Assembly: GCA_041166085.1 (NCBI GenBank)
Contig: JBEEFP010000081.1
Coordinates: 1 to 64,000, forward strand
Origin: JBEEFP01 sp041166085
Lineage (GTDB): Bacteria > Actinomycetota > Acidimicrobiia > Acidimicrobiales > JAFATL01
Direction: 5' to 3'
Length of the DNA: 64,000 nt
The notes under the pieces are model-generated. The model was not told where the DNA came from and searched no databases. It saw only the letters and a list, made by a program, of their open reading frames with translations. This document shows, in pieces, positions 49,015 through 57,578 of this stretch. Made by a program: the position numbers and the translations under genes. Position 1 is the first letter of the stretch. Each line of letters starts with the position of its first letter.

Positions 49015-50214
49015 ATGACCCATCTCGCGGCCCCCGCCGCCAGGCCCGCTCGCACCGCCTTGCGCCGCCGCCTCCATCGCACCTTCGTCGTGCTCGCGAC
49101 CGTCGTCTCGCTGTCCGGGCTCGCGCTGTTCGTGGGCTCAGCGACCTCGGCCGGCGCGGCCGAAGCCCCCGTCGGCCTCGGCACCGCCACGAGCTTCGCA
49201 GTGCTGGCCGGCGCCGGCGTCACGAACACCGGACCGACCGTGATCAACGGCGACCTCGGCACCTGCCCCACACCCGCCGTCACCAACTTCCCGCCGGGAT
49301 TGGTCAGCGGCACCATCCACGCCAACGACTCCGTCGCCTGCGGCGCGCAGGACGACCTCACCATCGCCTACAACTCGGCCGCGGGACGGGCCCCGAGCGT
49401 CACCTTCGCCGGACCCACCGAACTGGGCGGCACGACGCTGACGCCAGGCGTGTACACGACCCCCGAGTCCTTCGCCATCACCGGCACACTCACCCTCGAC
49501 TCGGCGGGTGACCCGAATGCCGTCTTCATCTTCCAGGCCGGCTCGACGCTGATCACGGCCACCGACAGCCACGTCCTGCTCATCAATCCTGGGCAGTCGT
49601 GCAATGTCTTCTGGCAGGTCGCGAGCTCGGCGACGCTGGGCGTCGACTCCACCTTCGTCGGAACCATCATGGCCCTGACCTCGATCCAGGCGGAGACCAA
49701 CGCCGTCGTCGACGGCAGGCTGCTGGCCCGCAACGCGTCGACCACCCTCGACTCCAACACGGTGACGGCCACAGCCTGTGCCACCACGCCGCCCCCCACG
49801 ACCACGACCACAGCCGGAGGCGGCGCCACGACCACCACGACCGCTGCCGGAGCCGGCGCCACGACCACCACGGCCGCACCTGGTGGGGCGACGACCACCA
49901 CGGCCGCACCCGGTGGGGCGACGACCACGACGACCGCCGCAGCCGGCGGGTCGACTCCCACGACGGTCGCGGCGCTCACCGCAGCGTCATTGCCCCAGGT
50001 CGACAACGGCACGACGACAACGACGCCGACGCCCACTCCCACGACCGGCCTCGGCACGACGAGCAACAATCAGACAACCACCACCCGACCGGCGACGACG
50101 ACCACCGCCGTGCCCCGCCTTCCGGTGACGGGAGCGCCACTGGCCGCAGCCGTTCTGGTGGCGGTCCTCCTGCTCTGCTTCGGTGCCGCTGCCACCAGCT
50201 CGGCCAAGCGCTGA
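49015..50214 (+). CDS. Sortase-anchored DUF3494 (ice-binding-like) surface protein
   Basis: The 399-residue product has a signal peptide, a DUF3494 ice-binding-type beta-helix domain (about 50-258: GTATSFAVLAGAGVTNTGPT, GDLGTCPTPAVTNFPPG, NAVFIFQAGSTLITA), a Thr/Ala/Gly/Pro-rich stalk (TTTTAAPGGA repeats) and a C-terminal LPVTG at about 369-373 followed by a membrane helix and KR tail. The order signal, domain, stalk, LPxTG, helix is that of a sortase-linked wall protein. Ice binding or adhesion is inferred from the family. The low-GC promoter region precedes it. Confidence 0.88.
   Translation: MTHLAAPAARPARTALRRRLHRTFVVLATVVSLSGLALFVGSATSAGAAEAPVGLGTATSFAVLAGAGVTNTGPTVINGDLGTCPTPAVTNFPPGLVSGTIHANDSVACGAQDDLTIAYNSAAGRAPSVTFAGPTELGGTTLTPGVYTTPESFAITGTLTLDSAGDPNAVFIFQAGSTLITATDSHVLLINPGQSCNVFWQVASSATLGVDSTFVGTIMALTSIQAETNAVVDGRLLARNASTTLDSNTVTATACATTPPPTTTTTAGGGATTTTTAAGAGATTTTAAPGGATTTTAAPGGATTTTTAAAGGSTPTTVAALTAASLPQVDNGTTTTTPTPTPTTGLGTTSNNQTTTTRPATTTTAVPRLPVTGAPLAAAVLVAVLLLCFGAAATSSAKR
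49861..49920 (+). repeat. Tandem 30-bp repeat in the stalk of the ice-binding-like protein
   Basis: Two consecutive 30-base copies (49861-49890 and 49891-49920) differ at a single base (49881 T versus 49911 C) and each encodes TTTTAAPGGA. Such repeats expand and contract easily by slippage, changing stalk length. Confidence 0.85.
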
Positions 50215-50293
50215 AAGGGACCGCCGGCCGCTGAGCCCTGCTCCGTTTGCCAACGCCCGCGGCGCGGGGGACATCGGGGCAGACTGTGCGCCG

Positions 50294-51634
50294 GTGGCCG
50301 ACATCCCCGAGACCCGCTACGCCAAGACGTCCGACGGCGTGCACATCGCCTTCCAGACCGTGGGGCAGGGCGAGCGAGACCTGCTGCTGATCGAAGGGTT
50401 CTCGAGCCACGTCGAGCTCGCGTGGGAGATGCCGAGCTCGGAGGCGTTCTTCTTGGGCCTGGCCTCGTTCTCCCGGCTGATCCTGTTCGACAGACGGGGC
50501 GTGGGTGTCTCGGACCGGACCGCCGGTGCGGCGACGCTCGAGCAGCGGATGGAGGACATGCGCGCGGTGCTCGACGCGGTCGGTTCGGAGCGCGCGGTGC
50601 TCATGGGCGTGTCCGAGGGGGCGCCGGCCGCGGTGCTCTTCGCTGCGACCTACCCCGAGCGTGTGCAGGCCTTGGTCCTCCACGGTGGCATGGCCAGGTC
50701 GACCTGGGCACCCGACTACCCGTGGGCCGCGCCAGCCGAGGCATTGCTCGAGGCCACGTCGCTCATCGAGCCAGTGCTCTTCACCGGGGGCGACATGGAG
50801 ATCTGGGCGCCGTCCCTCGCGGACGACGAGCAGGCCAAGGCGTGGCTGGGCCGCTACCGCCGCTCAGCCGTGAGCCCGGGTGGACTGGCGCAGATGTTCC
50901 TGCTCTCCCTCGAGATCGATGTGCGCGCCGTGCTGCCCACCATCGGTGTTCCCACGCTCGTGCTCCACCGGCGGGGCGATCGGGTCGTGAACCGGCGTGC
51001 CGGGAAGTGGATGGCGGAGCAGATCCCCGGCGCCCGCTTCGTCGAGCTCGAGGGCCAGGACCATTTCCCGTGGAGCGGCGACTCGCGCGCCGTCATCGAC
51101 GAGGTCGAGGAGTTCCTCACGGGCGCGCGGCACGTCGTGGAGCCGGACCGGGTGCTGGCGACCGTCCTGTTCACCGACATCGTCGGGTCCACCGAACGGG
51201 CGACCGAGCTGGGCGACCGCGCGTGGCGGCTGAGGCTTGATCAACACGACGCCGCAGTTCGCGACCTGCTCGCTCGGCACAGGGGCCGGGAGGTCAAGAC
51301 CACCGGGGACGGGTTCCTCGCCACCTTCGACGGCCCCGCCCGCGGCATCCGGTGCGCGCTCGAGCTGCAGTCCGCGCTGGCCCCGCTCGGTATCGAGGTG
51401 CGGGCCGGTCTCCACACGGGCGAGGTCGAGGTGCGGGGCGAGGACGTCGGCGGCATCGCGGTCCACATCGCGGCGCGCGTCCAAGGCGCAGCCGCACCCG
51501 GTGAGGTCCTGGTGTCCCGCACGGTGTGCGACCTGGTCGTCGGCTCGGGGATCGGGTTCGTCGACCGCGGTGTCCACCACCTCAAGGGTGTGCCCGGTGA
51601 GTGGCAGCTCTTCGCCGTCCGCCGCGACAGCTGA
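50294..51634 (+). CDS. Alpha/beta-hydrolase fused to a class-III adenylate cyclase domain
   Basis: The 446-residue protein has an N-terminal hydrolase (about 1-280) with HIAFQTVGQG, FDRRGVGVSD, GVSEGAPAAV (nucleophile Ser in GxSxG form) and GQDHFPWSGD (His), then a C-terminal class-III cyclase (about 285-446). The cyclase keeps FTDIVGSTERA (metal Asp), VKTTGDGFLATFDGP (metal Asp and substrate-specifying residues) and VHIAARVQG, so it may be active. The combination is common in Actinobacteria and suggests ligand-gated cAMP synthesis. GTG start at 50294. Confidence 0.9.
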   Translation: MADIPETRYAKTSDGVHIAFQTVGQGERDLLLIEGFSSHVELAWEMPSSEAFFLGLASFSRLILFDRRGVGVSDRTAGAATLEQRMEDMRAVLDAVGSERAVLMGVSEGAPAAVLFAATYPERVQALVLHGGMARSTWAPDYPWAAPAEALLEATSLIEPVLFTGGDMEIWAPSLADDEQAKAWLGRYRRSAVSPGGLAQMFLLSLEIDVRAVLPTIGVPTLVLHRRGDRVVNRRAGKWMAEQIPGARFVELEGQDHFPWSGDSRAVIDEVEEFLTGARHVVEPDRVLATVLFTDIVGSTERATELGDRAWRLRLDQHDAAVRDLLARHRGREVKTTGDGFLATFDGPARGIRCALELQSALAPLGIEVRAGLHTGEVEVRGEDVGGIAVHIAARVQGAAAPGEVLVSRTVCDLVVGSGIGFVDRGVHHLKGVPGEWQLFAVRRDS

Positions 51635-51660
51635 ACGGTCAGCCACTGTACGGTCGGACC

Positions 51661-52065
51661 GTGAAGGGGCTCACCGTTGTTCGGACCGCGGCCCTGGTGC
51701 GCGTCGGAATCGGGATGACCCTCGCGATCGGCACCGGGCGAGTTCTGCGAGGAATGGTGCGCGATGAGCAACCCAGCAGTTCGCTCGTCCTGTTCGCGCG
51801 GACCGTCGGCATCCGGGACACACTGTTCGGCCTCGGCTGTCTCCTCTCCACGCTGGAGCCCAGCAGAGCCGGTGAGACTCGCCGATGGGTGCAGCTCTGG
51901 CTGGCGAACGAAGTCGCCGACGTGGTGGCCGCTCTCGCCACGTCCCGACAACTCGGGGTTGCCGGTGCAGCCGGCGCCGCCGGCGCTCCCTTGCCGTTGA
52001 TCGCGGTCGACGTCTGGACACTCCGCCACCTGCCGGCGGCTCCTCGCCGAGAGGTCGCCCGCTAG
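51661..52065 (+). CDS. Small protein of unknown function with hydrophobic segments
   Basis: The 134-residue product starts GTG at 51661 directly after a 26-base gap from the cyclase gene. It has a hydrophobic stretch near VVRTAALVRVGIGMTLAIG and one near VVAALATSRQLGVAGAAGAAGAPLPLIAV, and a basic segment between. No known motif. It may be membrane-associated. Weakly supported as a real gene because only codon pattern and position support it. Confidence 0.45.
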   Translation: MKGLTVVRTAALVRVGIGMTLAIGTGRVLRGMVRDEQPSSSLVLFARTVGIRDTLFGLGCLLSTLEPSRAGETRRWVQLWLANEVADVVAALATSRQLGVAGAAGAAGAPLPLIAVDVWTLRHLPAAPRREVAR

Positions 52066-52118
52066 ACGTCCGACCGTTTCGCGTCTCGCGCGCACGCGCC
52101 GACCTGCGACGAATTGAC

Positions 52119-52146
52119 GTGGGTGGGTGGTGGTGGGGTTGTTGGT

Positions 52147-52150
<4 letters not shown>
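52119..52150 (+). other. G-rich tract after tRNA-Leu
   Basis: A run of GGGTGGGTGG and TGGTGGGG units followed by TTGG repeats lies just beyond the 3' end of the minus-strand tRNA-Leu and could fold as a G-quadruplex on the plus strand. As RNA of the tRNA unit it would be C-rich. No other function is apparent. Confidence 0.35.
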
Positions 52151-52233
<83 letters not shown>

Positions 52234-52262
52234 GAGAAGCGGGGTAGAGGGTACCCGAGCCG

Positions 52263-52309
52263 GTCTTTGCGGATCCGTCCGGCTACCGGCCCCGACGATC
52301 CGCAAAGAC
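52263..52309. terminator. Inverted repeat between tRNA-Leu and fhaA
   Basis: GTCTTTGCGGATC (52263-52275) and its complement (52297-52309) form a 13-bp stem, with an internal CCGG/CCGG part in the loop. It is 49 bases before the fhaA start and 30 bases upstream of the minus-strand tRNA-Leu. It might separate fhaA from upstream reading, or be an operator for fhaA. Confidence 0.45.
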
Positions 52310-52357
52310 GAGCCCGGCGGCGGACCGACCTGGGCTCGTGGGTAGATTGTCGGGACC

Positions 52358-53014
52358 ATGGGGCTCGCCGACCTGGAGCGGAGACTGGAACGCCTCGTGG
52401 AGGGCGCCTTTGCCAAGGCGTTTCGCAGCGGCGTGCAGCCCGTGGAGCTGCTGCGCCGCCTGACCAGGCAGATGGACACCGAGCGCAGCCACGGCGTGCG
52501 GGGCGTGATCGCCCCCAACCACTTCACCATTGCCCTGGCGCCCGCCGATCACGAGCGCTTCTCGAGCTTCCACGATTCGCTGGTCCGGGACCTGGCGGAC
52601 GGGGCACGTGAGCATGCACGCGACGAGGGGTACCAGTTCCTCGGGCCCGTGACCGTCGATCTCACCGAGGACCCGGGCGTGAGCACCGGGACGTTCCTGC
52701 TCGCCAGCGAGGTGCGCGAGGGACCGGGTGGACGCGGCGCGGGCACGATCGTGCTCCCCGACGGCAAGCGGGTGAGCGTGGGCGACGACCCGGTGACCAT
52801 CGGGCGCATGCCCGAGTGCGAGGTCGTGCTCAACGATCAGAACGTGAGCAGGCGCCACGCCGAGGTGCGACGCCAGGGCGGCGAGTTCGTCGTCGTCGAC
52901 CTGGGGTCGACCAACGGCACCAAGGTGAACGGCTCAGGCGTGAAGGAGCGACGGCTGAACGACGGGGACGAGATCACGGTCGGGGCGAGCACCGTACGGT
53001 TCGAGAACTCCTAG
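52358..53014 (+). CDS. fhaA: FHA-domain protein with DUF3662 (FhaA-type)
   Basis: The 218-residue product has an N-terminal DUF3662 part (MGLADLERRLERLVEGAFAK, then ELLRRLTRQMD, VRGVIAPNHFTIALAPADHERF) and a C-terminal FHA domain (about 140-218: TIGRMPECEVVLNDQNVSRRHAEVRR, LGSTNGTKVNG). The pThr-binding residues Arg and Ser lie in GRM and SRRH. FhaA interacts with the PknB/PbpA machinery and peptidoglycan precursors. First gene of the six-gene growth block. Confidence 0.95.
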   Translation: MGLADLERRLERLVEGAFAKAFRSGVQPVELLRRLTRQMDTERSHGVRGVIAPNHFTIALAPADHERFSSFHDSLVRDLADGAREHARDEGYQFLGPVTVDLTEDPGVSTGTFLLASEVREGPGGRGAGTIVLPDGKRVSVGDDPVTIGRMPECEVVLNDQNVSRRHAEVRRQGGEFVVVDLGSTNGTKVNGSGVKERRLNDGDEITVGASTVRFENS

Positions 53015-53018
53015 GCCC

Positions 53019-53489
53019 ATGCCCGAAGGCCTCCTCACCATCCTCAAGCTGTTCTTCCTCGCCCTCCTCTATCTCTTCTTCTTCCGGGTGCTTCGGGCGG
53101 TGTGGGCCGAGCTGACCGCGCCGGCGGTCGCGGCCCCGGCCGCCGCGCCGGCCGCCGCTCCGGCGCGGGGCGGTGCCCGGCCCGCCGCCGGGCGCACCGC
53201 TCTCCGGCTCAAGGTGGTCGAGCCCGCGTCAGCGCGCGGCACGGTGTACGACCTCGGTGACGAGCTCACCGTCGGACGGGCGTCGGGCTGCCAGATCGCC
53301 CTGCCCGACGACACCTTCGTCTCCCAGCTGCACGCGCGGATCTTCCGGCGCGACGGGCAGGTCTACGTGGAGGACCTCGGCTCCACCAACGGCACCTTCC
53401 TCAACCGCAAGAAGGTCTCGGCGCCCCAGCCGCTGCGGCGGGGCGACCGCCTCCAGATCGGCAAGACCGTGCTGGAGCTGGCGAAATGA
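53019..53489 (+). CDS. fhaB: Membrane FHA-domain protein (FhaB/FipA-type)
   Basis: The 156-residue product has one N-terminal membrane helix (LLTILKLFFLALLYLFFFRVL), an Ala/Pro linker, and an FHA domain near 75-156 (LTVGRASGCQIALPDDTFVSQLHARI, LGSTNGTFLN). It ends in the pstP start (ATGA overlap, 53486-53489). In Mycobacterium FhaB (FipA) links FtsQ and FtsZ to the kinase signal and binds phospho-Thr sites. Confidence 0.95.
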   Translation: MPEGLLTILKLFFLALLYLFFFRVLRAVWAELTAPAVAAPAAAPAAAPARGGARPAAGRTALRLKVVEPASARGTVYDLGDELTVGRASGCQIALPDDTFVSQLHARIFRRDGQVYVEDLGSTNGTFLNRKKVSAPQPLRRGDRLQIGKTVLELAK

Positions 53490-54733
53490 CCCAGCTGCGC
53501 GTCGGCTCGGCGACCGACGTCGGCCGGGTGCGCACCAACAACGAGGACGAGCTGCTCGTCGGCGAGCAGCTGTTCGCGGTCGCGGACGGCATGGGGGGCC
53601 ACGCTGCCGGCGAGGTGGCCTCGCTCACCGCCGTCGAAGCCCTCAAGGCCGCCTTCCAGACCGACCGCACCGCGGACGGACTGGCCGAAGCCGTGCGCGA
53701 GGCCAACCGGGCCGTCTGGCGGCGCGCCAGCGAGCAACCCGAGCTGCGGGGCATGGGCACCACCGTGACCGCCACCGCGCTGGTCGACGACGAGGGCGAG
53801 GAGCTGCTCGTCATCTGCAATGTGGGCGACTCGCGGGGGTACCTGCTGCGCGACGGTGAGCTCGATCAGATCACCGAGGACCACAGCCTCCCCGAGGAGA
53901 TGGTGCGGCGAGGCGAGCTGGCTCCCGAGGATGCGGTCATGCACCCACAGCGCCACATCCTCACCCGCGTCCTCGGCATGGACTCCGAGATCGAGGTCGA
54001 CTGCTTCCGGGTCCTGCCCTACCGCGGCGACCGCATCCTGCTGGCCAGCGACGGGCTCACCAACGAGGTGACGGACGACCAGATCGCCTCGATCCTCCGC
54101 CGGCTGGCCGACCCCGAGGAGGCGGCGGCCGAGCTGGTCCGCCAGGCCAAGGAGAACGGCGGCAGCGACAACGTGACCGTCGTCGTGGTCGACGTGGTGG
54201 ATGACGACGGTCGCGGCAAGGCGGCGTCGCAGGCCCTCGCCGACGCTCCCGTCCCGCCCGCGGGCGAGCGCGTGGCGCGCAGCGCCGATCCCGGTGACGG
54301 CGGACGCGGCGGCGGCGACCCTGGCGCCCCTGCGGCGAAGTCGCCGCGCGGCAAGCGCTTCACCGGACGCGTCCTGCTGTTCGCCTTCGTCCTGCTGATC
54401 ATCCTCGCCGGCGTGGTCGGCGCCATCGGCTGGTACGCCCGCGGTGGCTACTACGTCGGCGTCGCCAGCGGGAAGGTCGCCATCTTCCAGGGTCGACCCG
54501 ACGGGCTGTTCTGGTTCAAGCCCACGCTGAAAGAGCGCACCGACCTGGCCGCCAACGACGTGCCATCGGCGCGCCGCGACGACGTGCAGCGCGGGGTGGA
54601 GGAGTCGTCGCTGGCGGACGCCCGCGCCTACGTGAAGAACCTGAAGGACCAGGCCGCTGCCCTCGAGCCCCCGCCGCCCGAGACGACGACCACCACGGTG
54701 CCGGCGCCGCCGCCGGGACCGCAACCCGCGTGA
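53486..54733 (+). CDS. pstP: PP2C Ser/Thr phosphatase
   Basis: The 415-residue product has a PP2C catalytic domain (TNNEDELLVGEQLFAVADGMGGHAAGE near 18-44, CNVGDSRGYLLRDG near 113, LLASDGLTNEVTDDQ near 186, NGGSDNVTVVVV near 225), a linker, one membrane helix (about 293-315) and a Pro-rich C-terminal tail. It should reverse PknB phosphorylations. GTGA overlap with rodA at the 3' end couples them. Confidence 0.96.
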   Translation: MTQLRVGSATDVGRVRTNNEDELLVGEQLFAVADGMGGHAAGEVASLTAVEALKAAFQTDRTADGLAEAVREANRAVWRRASEQPELRGMGTTVTATALVDDEGEELLVICNVGDSRGYLLRDGELDQITEDHSLPEEMVRRGELAPEDAVMHPQRHILTRVLGMDSEIEVDCFRVLPYRGDRILLASDGLTNEVTDDQIASILRRLADPEEAAAELVRQAKENGGSDNVTVVVVDVVDDDGRGKAASQALADAPVPPAGERVARSADPGDGGRGGGDPGAPAAKSPRGKRFTGRVLLFAFVLLIILAGVVGAIGWYARGGYYVGVASGKVAIFQGRPDGLFWFKPTLKERTDLAANDVPSARRDDVQRGVEESSLADARAYVKNLKDQAAALEPPPPETTTTTVPAPPPGPQPA

Positions 54734-56004
54734 TTGCCACCGCTCGCCCGGCTCGCACCAATCGCAGGACCACCGAGCTGGGACTGGTGCTCCTCGCCGC
54801 CCTGCTGACCGCAGCGGCCTACACGCTCGTCAGCCTCGGACGGACAGCGTCGGTGCCCGCCAACGTCGGCCCGTTCTTCGTCATCGTTCTCGGGCTGTTC
54901 GGTGTGGCCCACGTCGGCACCCGGCGGTTCGCACCCGACGCCGACCCGGTGCTGCTGCCCGTGGCCCTGCTGCTCAACGGCATCGGTTATGTGTTCGTGG
55001 CCCGGCTCGACGCCGGGTTGGCCGGACTGCAGGCGACATGGACGGCGATCGGTGTCGGTGCGTTCATCGCCACCCTCGTCGTCGTTCGCCGCGTCGCCGA
55101 CCTCGAGCGCTATCGCTACCTCTTCGCGCTGGTCGGGATCGGCTTGCTGCTCATGCCGCTCGCTCCCGTGATCGGACGCAACATCAACGGCGCCCGCATC
55201 TGGGTGCGGTTCGGCCCGGTGTCATTCCAGCCCGGAGAGTTCGCCAAGATCGCGCTCGCAGTCTTCTTCGCGTCGTACCTCGTCGAACGCCGCGAGCTGC
55301 TGGCAGACGTGCGGGTCAACGCGGGACAGCTCCGCTACCTCGGGCCGCTGCTCCTGGCGTGGGGATTCTCGCTCGTGGTGATGGTCGCCGAGCGCGACCT
55401 GGGTTCCTCCATGCTGTTCTTCACGCTGTTCGTGACCATGGTGTGGGTCGCGACCGGCCGGGCCCTGTACCTCGGTGCGGGCGCGGTGATGTTCACCGCC
55501 GGGTCATTGCTGTCGATCTCGATGTTCGCCCACGTGAAGGAGCGCGTCGTCGTCTGGATCGACCCGTGGTCGCGCGCCGCCACCAGCGGCTTCCAACTCG
55601 TCCAGGCCCAGTTCGCCCTGGCCGCCGGGGGGTTCGCGGGCGCCGGCTTGGGTCTCGGCAGTCCGCAGAAGCTGCCCGCCGCGCCCACCGATCTCATCTT
55701 CGCCGTCATCGGAGAAGAGCTCGGACTGTTGGGCACCGCCGCCATCCTGATCGCCTTCGTGCTGCTGATCGGATCGGGGCTGCGCGTGGCCATACGCGCC
55801 GGGCGGCCGGTGGAGCAGCTCCTGGCTGCGGGCCTCACCACCGCCATCGGTGTGCAGGCATTCATCATCATCGGTGGGGTGACCCGGCTGGTCCCCCTCA
55901 CCGGTGTCACCCTCCCCTTCGTGTCGTACGGCGGCTCGTCGCTCCTCGGCAGCTACGTGCTGCTGGCCCTTCTGATGCGCATCTCCGACGGGTCGGCCGC
56001 GTGA
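54730..56004 (+). CDS. rodA: FtsW/RodA/SpoVE-family glycosyltransferase
   Basis: The 424-residue polytopic protein (about ten or more helices) has SEDS features: PVIGRNINGARIWVRFGPVSFQPGEFAKIAL near 139-169, MVAERDLGSSMLFFTLF near 217, and the C-terminal TRLVPLTGVTLPFVSYGGSSLLGS near 387-410. SEDS proteins polymerise peptidoglycan with a partner class B PBP, here pbpA, 94 bases away. GTG start overlaps pstP. Confidence 0.94.
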   Translation: MIATARPARTNRRTTELGLVLLAALLTAAAYTLVSLGRTASVPANVGPFFVIVLGLFGVAHVGTRRFAPDADPVLLPVALLLNGIGYVFVARLDAGLAGLQATWTAIGVGAFIATLVVVRRVADLERYRYLFALVGIGLLLMPLAPVIGRNINGARIWVRFGPVSFQPGEFAKIALAVFFASYLVERRELLADVRVNAGQLRYLGPLLLAWGFSLVVMVAERDLGSSMLFFTLFVTMVWVATGRALYLGAGAVMFTAGSLLSISMFAHVKERVVVWIDPWSRAATSGFQLVQAQFALAAGGFAGAGLGLGSPQKLPAAPTDLIFAVIGEELGLLGTAAILIAFVLLIGSGLRVAIRAGRPVEQLLAAGLTTAIGVQAFIIIGGVTRLVPLTGVTLPFVSYGGSSLLGSYVLLALLMRISDGSAA

Positions 56005-56031
56005 CAGGCCGACGGCGCGCCAGCAATCACC

Positions 56032-56097
56032 GCGATGGGGTTGAGGTCCCCATCGCCATCGGCGGGCGCCGCGAAGCGAGCGAGCGAGCGACACAGC
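56032..56097 (+). repeat. Dyad-plus-GCGAG repeat element, copy 1
   Basis: GCGATGGGG and CCCCATCGC (56032-56040 and 56048-56056) form a 9-bp hairpin with a 7-base loop. They are followed by CATCGGCGGGCGCCGC and an AAGCGAGCGAGCGAG tract. It ends right at the pbpA start codon (56099) and may form part of the pbpA leader. A related copy in reverse orientation is at 60921-61010. Confidence 0.65.
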
Positions 56098-56098
56098 G

Positions 56099-57565
56099 AT
56101 GAATCATCAGGTCCGTCGCCTCGGCGTCGCGCTCATGGCGCTGTTCGTGGCCCTGTTCGCGCAGCTCAATTACGTGCAGGTCGTTCGGGCCGGCAAGCTC
56201 AACCGCGATCCCCGTAACACCCGCGTCGCGACCAGGGACTTCGCCCGCGCACGCGGCTTCGTACAGACGGCGGACGGCGTCGTCATCGCCCGGTCCGTGG
56301 CGACGAGCGACACGTTCAAGCGCCGCCGCGAGTACCCCGAGCGCGACCTCTTCGCCCACATCACCGGCTACTTCTCCTTCACGTTCGGCACCGAGGGCGT
56401 GGAGCGCACCTACAACGACGAGCTGGCCGGACGGGACGTGAACGTGCAGCTGCGGCGACCCTCCGACCTGGGCAAGGCCCTCCTCGGAGGTGAGCAGTCG
56501 ACGGGCAACATCACCCTCAGCGTGTCGAAGCGACTCCAGCAGGTGGCCCGGGACGCCCTCGGCCCGCGGCGTGGGTCGGTGGTCGCGCTCAACCCGCAGA
56601 ACGGCGAGATCCTCGCCATGTGGTCGTTCCCGTCCTACGACCCCAACCCCCTGTCCGACCACAGCCAGGAGGTGGTGCGGACCGCGTGGCAGCACTTGCA
56701 GACCGACGCCACCCAGCCCCTCCTCCCCCGCGCCTACCGGCGTCGCTACGCGCCGGGATCGACTTTCAAGGTCGTGACCGCTTCCGCCGCGCTCGATCGC
56801 AAGCCCGAGCTGGCGACGAAGGCGTACCCCGTGCTGAACAAGCTCGACCTGCCCCAGAGCACCCGCAGCCTCCCCAACTTCGGCGGCGGCCGTTGCGGCG
56901 GCACCCTGCCGCAGCTCCTGAAAGTCAGCTGCAACACCGGGTTCGCCCAGATGGGGCTCGATCTCGGCGCCGACAACCTGGTGGGCGAGGCCAACGCCTT
57001 CGGCTTCAACCAGCGACCGCCACTCGATGAGCCGGTGGTGGCGAGCTCGGCGTTCCCGGACGCCGCCTCGTTCCGTCGCAATCTCCCGGCGCTGGCCCAG
57101 TCGGCCATCGGCCAGCAGGATGTGGCGGCCACGCCCCTGCAGATGGCGCTGGTCGCCGCCGCCATCGGCAACCACGGCATCGCCATGAAGCCCCACGTCA
57201 TGCGGGAGATCCGCGACGACCAGGGTGGCAAGGTCGGTGGGTACGACGTGGGTGAGTGGATCAAGGCCACCTCGCCGGAGACGGCCGCCGCGGTTCGGGA
57301 CATGATGATCGGCGTCGTCAACGGCGGGACCGCCACGCGCGCCGCCATTCCCGGGATCCAGGTCGCAGCCAAGACGGGCACGGCCCAGACCACTGGGAAC
57401 GACGCCCACGCATGGCTCATCGGGTTCGCCCCCGCCGACAACCCGACGGTCGCCGTAGCTGTCATCGTGGAGTCCCAGCCCGGTGTGAGCGAGGCGACGG
57501 GCGGCCGCGTCGCGGCGCCGATCGCCCGTACCGTGATGCAGGCTGCCCTCAGCGGCGCCCCCTAG
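56099..57565 (+). CDS. pbpA: Penicillin-binding protein (class B transpeptidase)
   Basis: The 488-residue product has an N-terminal membrane anchor (RLGVALMALFVALFAQLNYVQV), a PBP dimerisation-type region, and the transpeptidase domain. Its active Ser is in PGSTFK near 221, SCN near 277, and KTGTA near 424. It cross-links new wall in concert with RodA. Neighbour pknB begins 13 bases after. The GCGAG repeat in front of the start may matter for expression. Confidence 0.95.
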   Translation: MNHQVRRLGVALMALFVALFAQLNYVQVVRAGKLNRDPRNTRVATRDFARARGFVQTADGVVIARSVATSDTFKRRREYPERDLFAHITGYFSFTFGTEGVERTYNDELAGRDVNVQLRRPSDLGKALLGGEQSTGNITLSVSKRLQQVARDALGPRRGSVVALNPQNGEILAMWSFPSYDPNPLSDHSQEVVRTAWQHLQTDATQPLLPRAYRRRYAPGSTFKVVTASAALDRKPELATKAYPVLNKLDLPQSTRSLPNFGGGRCGGTLPQLLKVSCNTGFAQMGLDLGADNLVGEANAFGFNQRPPLDEPVVASSAFPDAASFRRNLPALAQSAIGQQDVAATPLQMALVAAAIGNHGIAMKPHVMREIRDDQGGKVGGYDVGEWIKATSPETAAAVRDMMIGVVNGGTATRAAIPGIQVAAKTGTAQTTGNDAHAWLIGFAPADNPTVAVAVIVESQPGVSEATGGRVAAPIARTVMQAALSGAP

Positions 57566-57578
57566 CCTGGAACCGAAC

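Noticed and set aside
49861..49920. CRISPR-like repeat
   Set aside because: The repeat is in the coding frame, has no spacers and encodes a Thr/Ala/Gly/Pro stalk.
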